Part shown: piece after piece, positions 49,290 through 57,964 of the stretch | Layout of the letters: the number at the start of each line of letters is the position of its first letter | How positions within the stretch are numbered: the first letter of the stretch is position 1 | NCBI RefSeq assembly: GCF_046507575.1 | Contig: NZ_JBKFEY010000014.1 | Coordinates: forward strand, 10,812-74,811 | Direction of reading: 5' to 3' | Length of the DNA stretch: 64,000 nt | Origin: Pontitalea aquivivens | GTDB lineage: Bacteria; Pseudomonadota; Alphaproteobacteria; Rhodobacterales; Rhodobacteraceae | Translations under genes and position numbers: made by a program | The notes under the pieces: model-generated | What the model was told of the DNA's origin: nothing | Seen by the model: the letters and a program-made list of their open reading frames with translations, nothing else | Databases searched by the model: none

Positions 49290-49325
49290 ACGCTGTCTGG
49301 CATGCTGTCTGGCACGCGGTCTGGC
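49290..49325. repeat. 12-bp tandem repeat, three copies
   Basis: ACGCTGTCTGGC, ATGCTGTCTGGC and ACGCGGTCTGGC directly after the methyltransferase stop codon. The copies differ by one base each. The following ~120 bp to 49444 hold no recognisable gene. Confidence 0.85.
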
Positions 49326-49444
49326 GCTGGCTGGGGGCCGGGGCCACAGGCGCGGCTCGACTCGGCCAGTCTGGCGCGCTATGGCTTTGGCGCCGGGACA
49401 GGGCCGCGCGGACCTGCCCGGCCGGGTTAGCAATAGGGGCAGGC

Positions 49445-49609
49445 ATGATCTACACCATCGCAGCAGTTCTGGGCGCCATCATCGGCTATCGCCGCGCGGT
49501 CAGGCGCGGTGGCAACGGCTTTGACCGGGCGCAATATGCCACCGTTCACGCCATTGCCTTCGGCCTTGCCGGCCTGTTCGTGACGCTGATGATCGACCGC
49601 GCCTGGTAG
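49445..49609 (+). CDS. Small membrane protein (54 residues)
   Basis: MIYTIAAVLGAIIGYRRAVRR, a short central loop (GGNGFDRAQYATVH) and a second hydrophobic stretch (AIAFGLAGLFVTLMIDRAW): two short membrane helices. It ends 11 bp before the VWA-protein gene. GGGGCAGGC lies upstream of the ATG. No family with a known role comes to mind, but codon use and spacing argue it is real. Confidence 0.6.
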   Translation: MIYTIAAVLGAIIGYRRAVRRGGNGFDRAQYATVHAIAFGLAGLFVTLMIDRAW

Positions 49610-49620
49610 GGGCGGCGGCG

Positions 49621-50802
49621 ATGTTCCTGCCCTTCTTCGGCACCCTGCGCCGTGGCGGCGTTCCGGTAAGCCTGCGCGAATACCTGTCCTTTCTGGAAGG
49701 ACTGGCGGCGGGGCTGTGCACCTATGATCTGGACGGGTTCTACTATTTCGCCCGCGCCACGATGGTAAAGGACGAACGCCACCTGGACAGGTTCGACCGC
49801 GCCTTCGCCGAAACCTTCCGCGGCCTGGAAGCGATCACGCCCGAAGCCGTGCTGGACGCGCTGAACCTGCCCGAAGACTGGCTGCGCAAGCTGGCCGAAA
49901 AGCACCTGAGCGATGCGGAAAAGGCCCGGATCGAGGCGCTGGGCGGGTTTGACAAGCTGATGGAAACCCTGCGCCAGCGGCTGCAAGAACAGAAGGGCCG
50001 CCATCAGGGCGGCAACAAATGGGTGGGCACCGCCGGCACCTCGCCCTTTGGCGCCTATGGCTATAACCCCGAAGGCGTGCGCATCGGCCAGGCCGAAAGC
50101 CGCCACCAACGCGCCGTCAAGGTCTGGGACAAGCGCGAATTCCGCGATTTCGACGATACGGTGGAACTGGGCACGCGCAATATCAAGGTCGCACTGAAGC
50201 GGCTGCGCCAATGGGCGCGGCACGGCGCACAAGAGGAACTGGACCTGCCCGCCACGATCCGCGCCAGCGCCGACGCGGGCTTCATCGACGTGAAAACCCG
50301 GCCCGAACGGCACAATGCCGTCAAGGTGGTGCTGTTTCTGGATGTGGGCGGGTCGATGGACAGCCACATCCGGCTGGTCGAGGAACTGTTTTCCGCCGCC
50401 AAGGCCGAATTCAAGCATCTGGAACATTACTATTTCCACAACTGCCTTTATGAGGCGGTCTGGCGCGACAACCGCCGCCGCCGGGACGAACAGATCCCGA
50501 CCTGGGAGGTGCTGAACCGCTATGGCCCCGATTACAAATGCATCTTCGTGGGCGATGCGGCCATGTCCCCCTATGAGGTGACCCATGCGGGCGGGGCCAA
50601 TGAACACTGGAACGCGGAACCGGGCGCGTTGTGGCTGACGCGGGCGCGCGAACAATGGCCCGACAATGTCTGGCTGAACCCGGTGGCCGAACGCGGCTGG
50701 GGCCATACGCAATCCACCGCGATCATCCGCCAGCTGTTTGACGGCCGGATGTTTCCGCTGACGCTGCAGGGCATCACCGGCGCGATGAAGGCCCTGGGAT
50801 GA
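49621..50802 (+). CDS. VWA-domain protein (CoxE-like)
   Basis: 393 residues. The N terminus MFLPFFGTLRRGGVPVSLREYLSFLEGL and the metal-ion site DVGGSMDSHIRL near residue 240 match CoxE-type VWA proteins, which work with MoxR AAA+ ATPases as chaperones or metal-insertion factors. The usual partner AAA gene is not adjacent here. The stop overlaps the start of the next gene by 4 bp. Confidence 0.9.
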   Translation: MFLPFFGTLRRGGVPVSLREYLSFLEGLAAGLCTYDLDGFYYFARATMVKDERHLDRFDRAFAETFRGLEAITPEAVLDALNLPEDWLRKLAEKHLSDAEKARIEALGGFDKLMETLRQRLQEQKGRHQGGNKWVGTAGTSPFGAYGYNPEGVRIGQAESRHQRAVKVWDKREFRDFDDTVELGTRNIKVALKRLRQWARHGAQEELDLPATIRASADAGFIDVKTRPERHNAVKVVLFLDVGGSMDSHIRLVEELFSAAKAEFKHLEHYYFHNCLYEAVWRDNRRRRDEQIPTWEVLNRYGPDYKCIFVGDAAMSPYEVTHAGGANEHWNAEPGALWLTRAREQWPDNVWLNPVAERGWGHTQSTAIIRQLFDGRMFPLTLQGITGAMKALG

Positions 50803-51143
50803 GGCGTGTCGCACAGCTGTGGCGCCGCCACCGGCTGGCGATCCTGGGCTTTGGTCTGGCGCTGGTGCTGGTGCTGGTCTTTGCGGTGCGGTTGACGGTG
50901 GCGGCCTTCTACTGGTCCGATCCCGCGCATCGCCGTGCCACGCCCGAAGGCTGGATGACGATGGGCTATCTGGCGCGCAGCTGGCAGCTGGACCCGGCGG
51001 CGCTGGCGGCGCATCTGGGGCTTGACCCGGGCACCGCGCGCGGCGTGACCCTGGCCCAGCTGGCCCGCGCCCGCGCGATTCCCGAAGACCGGCTGCTGGC
51101 GGATCTGGCCGCCGCCCTGCCCGACCTGGGCAAGGCGCCATGA
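50799..51143 (+). CDS. Single-span membrane protein of unknown function
   Basis: 114 residues: a basic N terminus (MRRVAQLWRRHR), one membrane helix (LAILGFGLALVLVLVFAVRL) and a helical soluble region with GWMTMGYLARSWQLD. No recognised family. Both ends overlap neighbours by 4 bp (ATGA), so it is translated with the VWA and DedA genes. Confidence 0.7.
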   Translation: MRRVAQLWRRHRLAILGFGLALVLVLVFAVRLTVAAFYWSDPAHRRATPEGWMTMGYLARSWQLDPAALAAHLGLDPGTARGVTLAQLARARAIPEDRLLADLAAALPDLGKAP

Positions 51144-51784
51144 CCGCGGGCCTGACCACTGGCCTGACCACTGGCCTGGCCGACACCGCGCTTGCGCTTT
51201 TGCCGCAATGGGGCCCCTGGCTGGTGGGGCTGACGACCTTCCTGTCCTGCCTGGCGCTGCCGGTTCCCGCCTCGGTCCTGATGATCGCGGCGGGCGCCTT
51301 TGTCGGCGCGGGCGATCTGGCGCTGGGCACGGTTGCGGGCGCGGCCTGGGGCGGGGCGATCGCGGGCGATCAGCTGGGCTATCGGCTGGGCCGGCGCGCC
51401 GGGCGCTGGCTGCCCGCCCCCACCAGCCGCAAAGGCCGCCTGATGCGCGAGGCAGCCGCGCGGCTGAAGACGCGCGGCACCGCGACCGTGTTCCTGACAC
51501 GCTGGCTGTTTTCGCCGCTGGGCCCTTGGGTGAACCTTGCCGCGGGCGCCGCGGGCTATGATGCGCCCCGCTTTGGCCTGGCCGCCGCCGCGGGCGAGGC
51601 GGTCTGGGTCGGCGTCTATGTGGGGCTGGGGGTTGCCTTCGGCGCCAATCTGCAGGCCGCGACCGCGCTGGCGGGCGATGCGATCGGCGCGCTGAGCGCG
51701 ACCGCCGTGGCCGCCTATCTGGGCGCGCGCCTGTGGCGTGCCGCGCGCAAGGGTGCACGCGCAAGACCCCGCAACCGCCATTGA
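51140..51784 (+). CDS. DedA-family membrane protein
   Basis: 214 residues, about five membrane helices. The DedA/SNARE-associated pattern is present: GDQLGYRLGRRAGRW and TVFLTRWLFSPLGPWVNLAAGA, the latter holding the conserved FxRxxP-like arginine. DedA proteins are flippases or scramblases for lipid carriers such as undecaprenyl phosphate. The N terminus repeats GLTTGLTTGLA from a short coding tandem repeat. Confidence 0.86.
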   Translation: MTAGLTTGLTTGLADTALALLPQWGPWLVGLTTFLSCLALPVPASVLMIAAGAFVGAGDLALGTVAGAAWGGAIAGDQLGYRLGRRAGRWLPAPTSRKGRLMREAAARLKTRGTATVFLTRWLFSPLGPWVNLAAGAAGYDAPRFGLAAAAGEAVWVGVYVGLGVAFGANLQAATALAGDAIGALSATAVAAYLGARLWRAARKGARARPRNRH

Positions 51785-51815
51785 CCCGGCCCCCGATCCG
51801 CCCCACATCTGCGCC

Positions 51816-52508
51816 ATGATCAAATTCCTGCCCCTGCTGCTTCTGATCCTCTACGGCCTTGTGCTGTGGCAATTCTCGGCCTGGCAACTGGGCCGGCAGC
51901 TGGATGCCCGGTCGCGCCCGCTGGACGATCCCGGCCTGCGCCCGGTGCTGGCCCGGCTTGCGCTGGCGCTTGGCCTGCCCCGGGTGCCGGTCTTCATCTT
52001 CGATGTCGATCCGGTCAACGGCCTGGCCGCACCCGATGGCCGGGTGTTCCTGACCCGCGGCTTCGTGCAGAAATACCGCGCGGGCCAGATCCTGCCCGAG
52101 GAACTGGCCGCGGTGGTCGCCCATGAACTGGGGCATGTCGCGCTGGGCCATGCGCGGCGCCGGATGATCGATTTCACCGGCCAGAACGCGCTGCGGGTGC
52201 TGCTGATGACGCTGCTGGGCCGGTTCCTGCCCTTCATCGGCATCTGGATCGCCAATCTGCTGACCACGGCGCTGGCCGCACGCCTGTCGCGGCGCGACGA
52301 ATTCGAGGCCGACGAATATGCCTCGGCGCTGCTGGTCAAGGCAGGCATCGGCACCGGGCCGCAAAAATCGCTGTTCGCCAAGCTGGACGCGCTGACGCGC
52401 AACGCGGGCGAAGGCATCCCGGCCTGGCTTCTGACGCATCCGAAATCGGCCGAACGCATCGCCGCGATCGAGGCGAATGAGACGCGCTGGGGCCTGGACC
52501 GCGCCTGA
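51816..52508 (+). CDS. M48-family zinc metallopeptidase
   Basis: 230 residues. One N-terminal membrane helix (LPLLLLILYGLVLWQF), then the zinc motif HELGH (H103, E104, H107) and the third ligand region RRDEFEADEYA. A second hydrophobic stretch lies between (LMTLLGRFLPFIGIWIANLLTT). It is similar in layout to HtpX-type quality-control peptidases. The ATG at 51816 was chosen as it precedes the anchor. Confidence 0.87.
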   Translation: MIKFLPLLLLILYGLVLWQFSAWQLGRQLDARSRPLDDPGLRPVLARLALALGLPRVPVFIFDVDPVNGLAAPDGRVFLTRGFVQKYRAGQILPEELAAVVAHELGHVALGHARRRMIDFTGQNALRVLLMTLLGRFLPFIGIWIANLLTTALAARLSRRDEFEADEYASALLVKAGIGTGPQKSLFAKLDALTRNAGEGIPAWLLTHPKSAERIAAIEANETRWGLDRA

Positions 52509-52568
52509 TGCCACACCCCCTACCCTTTGCCCCGCTTTGCCGCTAGCCTCGCCCCGGTGTGAGGTACG

Positions 52569-53861
52569 ATGACCGCAGACGTGACGCGCAGGGTAAACCG
52601 CCGCCGGGTGTTCTACATCCCCGGCTATGACCCGATTCCCCCCCGCCGCTACCGCGAACTCTACCGCCGTGAAGGCGCGGCCCAGGCGGCCCTGTCGGGC
52701 TATGACCTGACCCTGACCCCGGGCACCGCACCGGGCTTTGGCTGGCGCGTGCGCTCAACCCAGGACGGTCAGGCCACCGAAACCGAAATCACCGTCCTGC
52801 CCTGGTCGGACATCGTGCGCGCCAGCATGGGCCAGTCGATCGCCGCGACCTATGGGCAACTGATCCGCACCTCATGGATCTATGTGACCTCTGGCGCGCT
52901 GACGCGGCTGATGCGGCTGCGCAAGGGGCCGGTGATCGCGGCACTCTACCCCGTTGCAATGCTGCTGGCCCAGGCCGCGCTGGCTCTGGCGGCGGGCCTT
53001 GCACTGGGCGCGCTGGCCGCAGGGTTTGCCACGCGGCTCTGGCCCGGTGCCGGGTCCATCGCAGGCCTGGCGCTCGGCCTGGCCACGGCCCTGGCCATCG
53101 GCCTGGCCCTGCTGCGCTGGTTTCGCGCACGCGATGGCCACCTTTTTGCCTATTACCTGATGCATGACTATGCCTTCACCGCCCGCGATCGCGGCGCCAC
53201 CCCGCCCGCATTGCACGCGCGCCTCGACCAGTTCGCCACCGACATCGAGACCGCGTTGCACGCCCCCTGGGATGAGGTCCTGATCGTCGGCCATTCCTCG
53301 GGCGCGCATCTGGCCATCCCGGTGCTGGCCCGGCTGATCCGCGAAAACCGCCTGCCCCCTTCGGCTTTGTCCAAATATCCCGGGGGCGCGGGGGCAGAGC
53401 CCCCGCCGGTGCTGTCCTTCCTGTCGCTGGGGCAGGTGGTGCCCATGGTCAGCTTCCTGCCGCGCGCGCAGGCGCTGCGCGCCGATCTGCGGCTTTTGGC
53501 CGCAAGCCCCGCGCTGACCTGGGTCGATGTGACCGCCCCGGGCGATGGCTGCGCCTTTGCGCTGTGCGATCCGGTCGCGGTCACGGGCGTGGCGCCCGCG
53601 GACAAACGCTGGCCGCTGGTGATCTCGGCCGCCTTCAGCCAGACCCTGTCACCCGCGCGCTGGAAGGCGCTGCGCTGGCGCTTCTTCCGTCTGCATTTCC
53701 AGTATCTCTGCGCCTTCGACAACCTGCCCGCGATACCGGGCGCCTACGATTATTTCCGCATCACCGCCGGCCCGATGACGCTTGCCGACCGCTTTGCCGG
53801 GCGCGCCCCCTCGCACAGCCGGATCGAGACCCCCGTCAACCGATACCGCGACCCCGCATGA
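52569..53861 (+). CDS. Alpha/beta hydrolase-like membrane protein with repeat-derived insert
   Basis: 430 residues. N terminus VNRRRVFYIPGYDPIPPRRY, two membrane helices (about 120-185), and a lipase-like elbow GHSSGAH near residue 242. Directly after, codons for LPPSALSKYPGGAGAEPPP come from an in-frame copy of the dispersed palindromic repeat (53353-53407); beyond it LSFLSLGQVVPMVSFLP resumes. The function is unknown; overlap with the downstream P450 gene by 4 bp suggests they act together. Confidence 0.78.
   Translation: MTADVTRRVNRRRVFYIPGYDPIPPRRYRELYRREGAAQAALSGYDLTLTPGTAPGFGWRVRSTQDGQATETEITVLPWSDIVRASMGQSIAATYGQLIRTSWIYVTSGALTRLMRLRKGPVIAALYPVAMLLAQAALALAAGLALGALAAGFATRLWPGAGSIAGLALGLATALAIGLALLRWFRARDGHLFAYYLMHDYAFTARDRGATPPALHARLDQFATDIETALHAPWDEVLIVGHSSGAHLAIPVLARLIRENRLPPSALSKYPGGAGAEPPPVLSFLSLGQVVPMVSFLPRAQALRADLRLLAASPALTWVDVTAPGDGCAFALCDPVAVTGVAPADKRWPLVISAAFSQTLSPARWKALRWRFFRLHFQYLCAFDNLPAIPGAYDYFRITAGPMTLADRFAGRAPSHSRIETPVNRYRDPA
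53353..53407 (+). repeat. Dispersed palindromic repeat, copy E (inside a coding sequence)
   Basis: CCCCCTTCGGCTTTGTCCAA, ATATCCCGGGGGC and hairpin GCGGGGGC-AGA-GCCCCCGC. Nearly identical to copy H at 63.86 kb. It adds codons without changing the frame of the surrounding hydrolase-like gene. Confidence 0.88.
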
Positions 53862-55246
53862 CCACGCCCCTGCCCCCGAAACCACCCGCCCGGCCCGACC
53901 GCGTCAGCCTCTGGCGCTATCTGCGGCTGTTTCGCAGCGATATCCTGTCAGCCCAGCCCGCACGGCTCTATCGCGCCTGGATGGCCGAGTTTCGCACACC
54001 CTTCTTTCGCTCCTACCTGTGCAACGATCCCGATCTGGTCGATCTGGTCCTGAAACGCCGCCCCCACGATTTCCCGAAATCGAACCGCTTGCGCGAAGGG
54101 CTGGCACCGCTGCTGGGCCAGTCCATCTTTGTCACCAATGGCGCCACCTGGGCGCGGCAAAGACGCATCATCGACCCCGCTTTCGAAGGCGGCCGGCTGC
54201 GCGACACACTGCCGCTGATCTGGGCCGCGGGCCAGGACAGCCTTGCCCGCCTGAACGCGAAGACAGGTCCACAACCCATTGAAATCGAAACTGAAACATC
54301 CCATGTCGCGGCGGATGTGATCTTTCGAACGCTGTTCTCGATCCCGATCACCGATGTCACCGCAAACGCGGTCTTTCACGAATTCCGCGCCCATCAGCGC
54401 GCCCAGCCGATGCTCAACCTGGCCGCCTTCCTGCCGCTGCCGCGCTGGATGCCACGGCTGCACAGCCGCGCCACGCGCCAAAGCGCGGCGCGCATCCGCG
54501 CCCTGCTGACGCGCCTGACCGCGGCACGCGCCGCAAGCATCGCCCGGGGAACCGCCCCCGACGACCTGGCCACCAAGATCATGACCACGCCGGACCCGGA
54601 AACCGGCCTGCTGTTTCAGACCGACGAAATGGTGGATCAGGTGGCGATCTTCTTTCTTGCCGGGCACGAAACCTCGGCCTCGGCCCTGGCCTGGGCGCTG
54701 TGCATGCTGGCCCTTTATCCCGAGTGGCAGGATCGCATCGCCGCCGAGGCCGCAAGCCTGCCCGACACCGCCCCCCCCAGCCTGGCCGATCTGAACCGCC
54801 TGCCAATCGCCCGCGCGGTCTTTCGCGAAACGCTGCGGCTTTATCCGCCGGTGCCGATGTATCTGCGCGAAACGACCCGGCCCGAGACATTCCGCAGCCG
54901 CGCGATTGCCCCCGGCGCCCAGATCGTGATCAGCCCCTGGCATCTGCACCGCCACGAACGGCTGTGGCCGGCCCCCGACGCCTTTGACCCGTCGCGCTGG
55001 GATGGCGCGGCCACCTGCCCGCGCGGCGCCTTCATCCCCTTTTCGGCTGGCCCCCGGATCTGCCCCGGCGCCGGCTTTGCGATGGTCGAAGGCCCGCTGC
55101 TGCTGGCGATGATCGCCCGCGCCTTCCGCCTGCAGGCGCTGCCCGACCGCCCCGCCGTCCCGGCCGCGCATCTGACGGTACGGGCCAAGGCCGGGATCTG
55201 GCTGCGGCTTGAACCGCGACAAGGGGGCTCTGCCCCCTCGGCCTGA
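53858..55246 (+). CDS. Cytochrome P450 (first)
   Basis: 462 residues. I-helix FFLAGHETSAS near residue 267, ExxR in FRETLRLYPPVP, and haem-binding loop FSAGPRICPGAG with the cysteine ligand. N terminus lacks a membrane anchor; closest style is the bacterial CYP4-like/CYP1xx class with aromatic-rich N terminus. The substrate is unknown. The last residues GGSAPSA and stop come from palindromic-repeat copy F, so the natural C terminus may have been replaced. Start overlaps the hydrolase-like gene stop. Confidence 0.92.
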   Translation: MTTPLPPKPPARPDRVSLWRYLRLFRSDILSAQPARLYRAWMAEFRTPFFRSYLCNDPDLVDLVLKRRPHDFPKSNRLREGLAPLLGQSIFVTNGATWARQRRIIDPAFEGGRLRDTLPLIWAAGQDSLARLNAKTGPQPIEIETETSHVAADVIFRTLFSIPITDVTANAVFHEFRAHQRAQPMLNLAAFLPLPRWMPRLHSRATRQSAARIRALLTRLTAARAASIARGTAPDDLATKIMTTPDPETGLLFQTDEMVDQVAIFFLAGHETSASALAWALCMLALYPEWQDRIAAEAASLPDTAPPSLADLNRLPIARAVFRETLRLYPPVPMYLRETTRPETFRSRAIAPGAQIVISPWHLHRHERLWPAPDAFDPSRWDGAATCPRGAFIPFSAGPRICPGAGFAMVEGPLLLAMIARAFRLQALPDRPAVPAAHLTVRAKAGIWLRLEPRQGGSAPSA

Positions 55247-55346
55247 CGGCCTCACCCCCGAGGTATTTTCGGCAAGATGAAACAACGCGCCTTCATCTTG
55301 CCGAAAATACCTCGGGGGAGTCCGCAGGACGGGGGCAGAGCCCCCC
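55222..55346. repeat. Dispersed palindromic repeat, copy F (27-bp perfect inverted arms)
   Basis: Outer hairpins GGGGGCTCTGCCCCC and GGGGGCAGAGCCCCC flank a perfect inverted repeat: 55255-55281 and 55292-55318, 27 bp each around a 10-nt loop. The arm reads CCCCCGAGGTATTTTCGGCA and continues AGATGAA. Located between the convergent P450 and M32 carboxypeptidase genes. Confidence 0.92.
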
Positions 55347-55352
55347 GCGCGG

Positions 55353-56828
55353 TCAGAGCCCGTAGATCGCGCGGAACTTGTCTTCGAGATAGTCCAGCAA
55401 AGGGGCCTCGGTGGGGGCAAAGCCGCAGGCCCGGGTGATGGTTTCGGCTGGCGGGCGCAGGCCACCGTGGCGTTGCAGCGCCTCGCGCAGCCAGCCGGTC
55501 GCGGGGCCCGCATCGCCCTGGGACAGGCGCGCATCGACATCCGGCACCGCCGCGCGCATCGCCTTGTTCAGGCAACCGGCATAGACATTGCCCAGCGTAT
55601 AGGTCGGGAAATAGCCAAAGAGCCCCACCGACCAGTGCACATCCTGCAAGAACCCCTGCGAGGGGCGCGTGACCGCGACGCCGAAATCGGTCTGGAACCG
55701 GCTGTTCCAGGCCTCTTGCAGATCGGCCACGTCGAGGCGCGCGTTGATCAGGTCGCGTTCCAGATCGAAGCGCATCATGATGTGCAGGTTGTAATGCAGC
55801 TCATCGGCCTCGGTGCGGATGAAACCCGGGGCGACGCGGTTGACGATCGCGTGGAACTGCGCCGCATCGGCCACGCCGAAATCGCCGAAGGCCTCGGTCA
55901 TGCGCTGGAACAGCCAGCCGGTGAAGGGGGTCGACCGGCCCAGCTGGTTTTCATAGATCCGGCTTTGGCTTTCATGCACGCCCATCGACACCCCGCGCCC
56001 CAGCGGCGTCAGGTGGTAATCGGGGTCGATGCCCAGTTCATAGCAGGCGTGGCCCACCTCATGGATCGTGGAATAGAGGCAGTTGAACGGATCGGTTTCG
56101 CTGATCCGGGTGGTGATGCGCACATCCTGCCCCGCGCCCGAGGAAAACGGATGGACCGCGATATCCATCCGCCCGCGCGTCCAGTCATAGCCGAAGGCGG
56201 TGGCGCAGATCCGCGCCAGCCGCAGCTGGGCGTTTTCGGGAAAGACGTGGTCCAGCGCGGGGGGCTGGCGATCCGCGCCCAGCACGGCCGCGCGCAGCGC
56301 CACCAGACGCGGGCGCATCCGGTCGAACATCGCCGCGATGCCCTGCCCGGTGGCGCCGGGTTCGTAATCGTCCAGCAGCGCGTCATAGGGATCGCCCCCG
56401 TCCGACAGCGCCGCCGCCTCTTCGCGCTTGAGCCGCACCACATCAGCCAGGGTGGGCAGGAAATCGGCCGGTTTCTCGGCGGCGCGCGCCTCGGCCCAGA
56501 TGCCCTGGGCCAGCGAGGTCAGCCGCGCCAGTTCTGCGGCCAGCCGCGCGGGGATGCGGGCGTTGCGGTTGCAGGACCGCCCGATCAGGTCGAGCGCGCG
56601 GGCACCGGCGGCATCGGGGGCCTCGGCCCGGGCCAGCCAGTCACCGATGCGCGGATCGGTGCGCCGCGCGTGCAGCACCATTTCCAGCGCGGCCGCTTCC
56701 TCGGCCCGCTGGGCCGCCGCGCCGCGCGGCATCATGGTTTCCTGATCCCAGCCCAGACGCTCGGCGATCATCGACAGCGCCTCGGTTTCGCGCTGGAAGG
56801 CCATCAGATCGGCATAGGCGGTCATCAT
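55353..56828 (-). CDS. M32-family metallocarboxypeptidase
   Basis: 491 residues, near the usual family size. Zinc motif HEVGHACYE in STIHEVGHACYELGI, with the family signatures GVSMGVHESQSRIYENQLG and TYTLGNVYAGC. It removes C-terminal residues from peptides in the cytosol. The start ATG at 56828 overlaps the ctaA stop by 4 bp (ATGA); a second ATG follows immediately. Confidence 0.93.
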   Translation of the reverse strand: MMTAYADLMAFQRETEALSMIAERLGWDQETMMPRGAAAQRAEEAAALEMVLHARRTDPRIGDWLARAEAPDAAGARALDLIGRSCNRNARIPARLAAELARLTSLAQGIWAEARAAEKPADFLPTLADVVRLKREEAAALSDGGDPYDALLDDYEPGATGQGIAAMFDRMRPRLVALRAAVLGADRQPPALDHVFPENAQLRLARICATAFGYDWTRGRMDIAVHPFSSGAGQDVRITTRISETDPFNCLYSTIHEVGHACYELGIDPDYHLTPLGRGVSMGVHESQSRIYENQLGRSTPFTGWLFQRMTEAFGDFGVADAAQFHAIVNRVAPGFIRTEADELHYNLHIMMRFDLERDLINARLDVADLQEAWNSRFQTDFGVAVTRPSQGFLQDVHWSVGLFGYFPTYTLGNVYAGCLNKAMRAAVPDVDARLSQGDAGPATGWLREALQRHGGLRPPAETITRACGFAPTEAPLLDYLEDKFRAIYGL

Positions 56829-57964
56829 CTTTTCCCCCGGATGGATTGCACGATCGGATAGCGTGCCAGATGGCGCGCCCGCAGGATCAGCACGAACAGG
56901 ATCACCGCGCCCAGCTGATGGGCAAGGCCCAGTTCCAGGGGGGCGGCGTGGATCACCGTGACGATGCCCAGCACCACCTGGCCCAGCAGCATCGCGCCCA
57001 TCCAGCCGAACGCCACCCGCGTCGCGGCATGGGCCGAGCGGCGGCCACGCGCCCAGGCGATGGCGCCGAAGATCAGCAGAAGATAGCCCGCCATGCGGTG
57101 GATGAACTGCACCAGCGCGGGGTTTTCAAAGAAATTGCGCCAGCCCAGTTCCGCGTCCCAGATCGCATCGGGGATCCATTCGCCACCCATCGTGGGCCAG
57201 CCGATATAGTCGCGCCCCGCATCGATCCCCGCGACCAGCGCGCCCAGCAGGATCTGCAGGAAGGCGAAATGCATCAGCCCGGTCGACAGGCGGAACAGGC
57301 GCGGTTCCGCCAGGCGGCGCGCCTGCAGCAGATCGGATTCGGGGCGTGACAGTTGGAAGACATACCAGGCGATCAGCCCCAGGATCACGAAGGCAAGCCC
57401 CAGGTGCGCGGCCAGCCGGTACGAGGCGACCGAAGTCATCTGCCCGTCCAGCCCCGAGGAGACCATCCACCAGCCGATCGCCCCCTGCAGCCCGCCAAGC
57501 GCGCCGAGCCCCAGAAGCCGGCCGCGCCAGCCCGCCGGTATCCGCCCGCTGGCCCAGAAGCCCACGAAGCCCGCCGCCCAGACCAGACCGATCAGCCGGC
57601 CCAGTTGCCGGTGGCCCCATTCCCACCAGTAGATGAACCTGAAGTCATCCAGCGTCATGCCCTTGTTGACCAGTTCATACTGCGGAATCTGGCGGTACTT
57701 GTCGAATTCCACCTGCCAGTCGGCCTGCGACAGCGGTGGCAGCGCGCCGGTGACGGGGCGCCATTCGGTGATCGACAGGCCGGAATCGGTCAGCCGCGTG
57801 GCCCCGCCCACCGCGATCATCACCACGACCAGCGCGAAAAGCACCATGAGCCAGCCCCGGATCCCCCGGCGCGCGCCCCGGGGGCGGGCATCGATCATGC
57901 CTCCTTGCGGCGCGGTGCGGGTACTGGTTTCGACATTTTCGAAAATACTGCGTTTCTGGCTCAT
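56825..57964 (-). CDS. ctaA: Haem A synthase
   Basis: 379 residues, about eight membrane helices. Haem-ligand histidines lie in WWEWGHRQLGRLIG, YRLAAHLGLAF, VQFIHRMAGYL and GLAHQLGAV. The signature GGATRLTDSGLSITEWRPVTG is near the first helix. It converts haem O to haem A for aa3-type oxidases. ATG at 57964 (MSQKRSIFENVE) was chosen; in-frame sequence further upstream includes a palindromic-repeat copy and is not genuine. Confidence 0.95.
   Translation of the reverse strand: MSQKRSIFENVETSTRTAPQGGMIDARPRGARRGIRGWLMVLFALVVVMIAVGGATRLTDSGLSITEWRPVTGALPPLSQADWQVEFDKYRQIPQYELVNKGMTLDDFRFIYWWEWGHRQLGRLIGLVWAAGFVGFWASGRIPAGWRGRLLGLGALGGLQGAIGWWMVSSGLDGQMTSVASYRLAAHLGLAFVILGLIAWYVFQLSRPESDLLQARRLAEPRLFRLSTGLMHFAFLQILLGALVAGIDAGRDYIGWPTMGGEWIPDAIWDAELGWRNFFENPALVQFIHRMAGYLLLIFGAIAWARGRRSAHAATRVAFGWMGAMLLGQVVLGIVTVIHAAPLELGLAHQLGAVILFVLILRARHLARYPIVQSIRGKR

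Noticed and set aside
55255..55318. Large inverted repeat considered as insertion-sequence ends
   Set aside because: Only 10 nt between the arms, no transposase and no target duplication recognised; it fits the palindromic repeat family instead.
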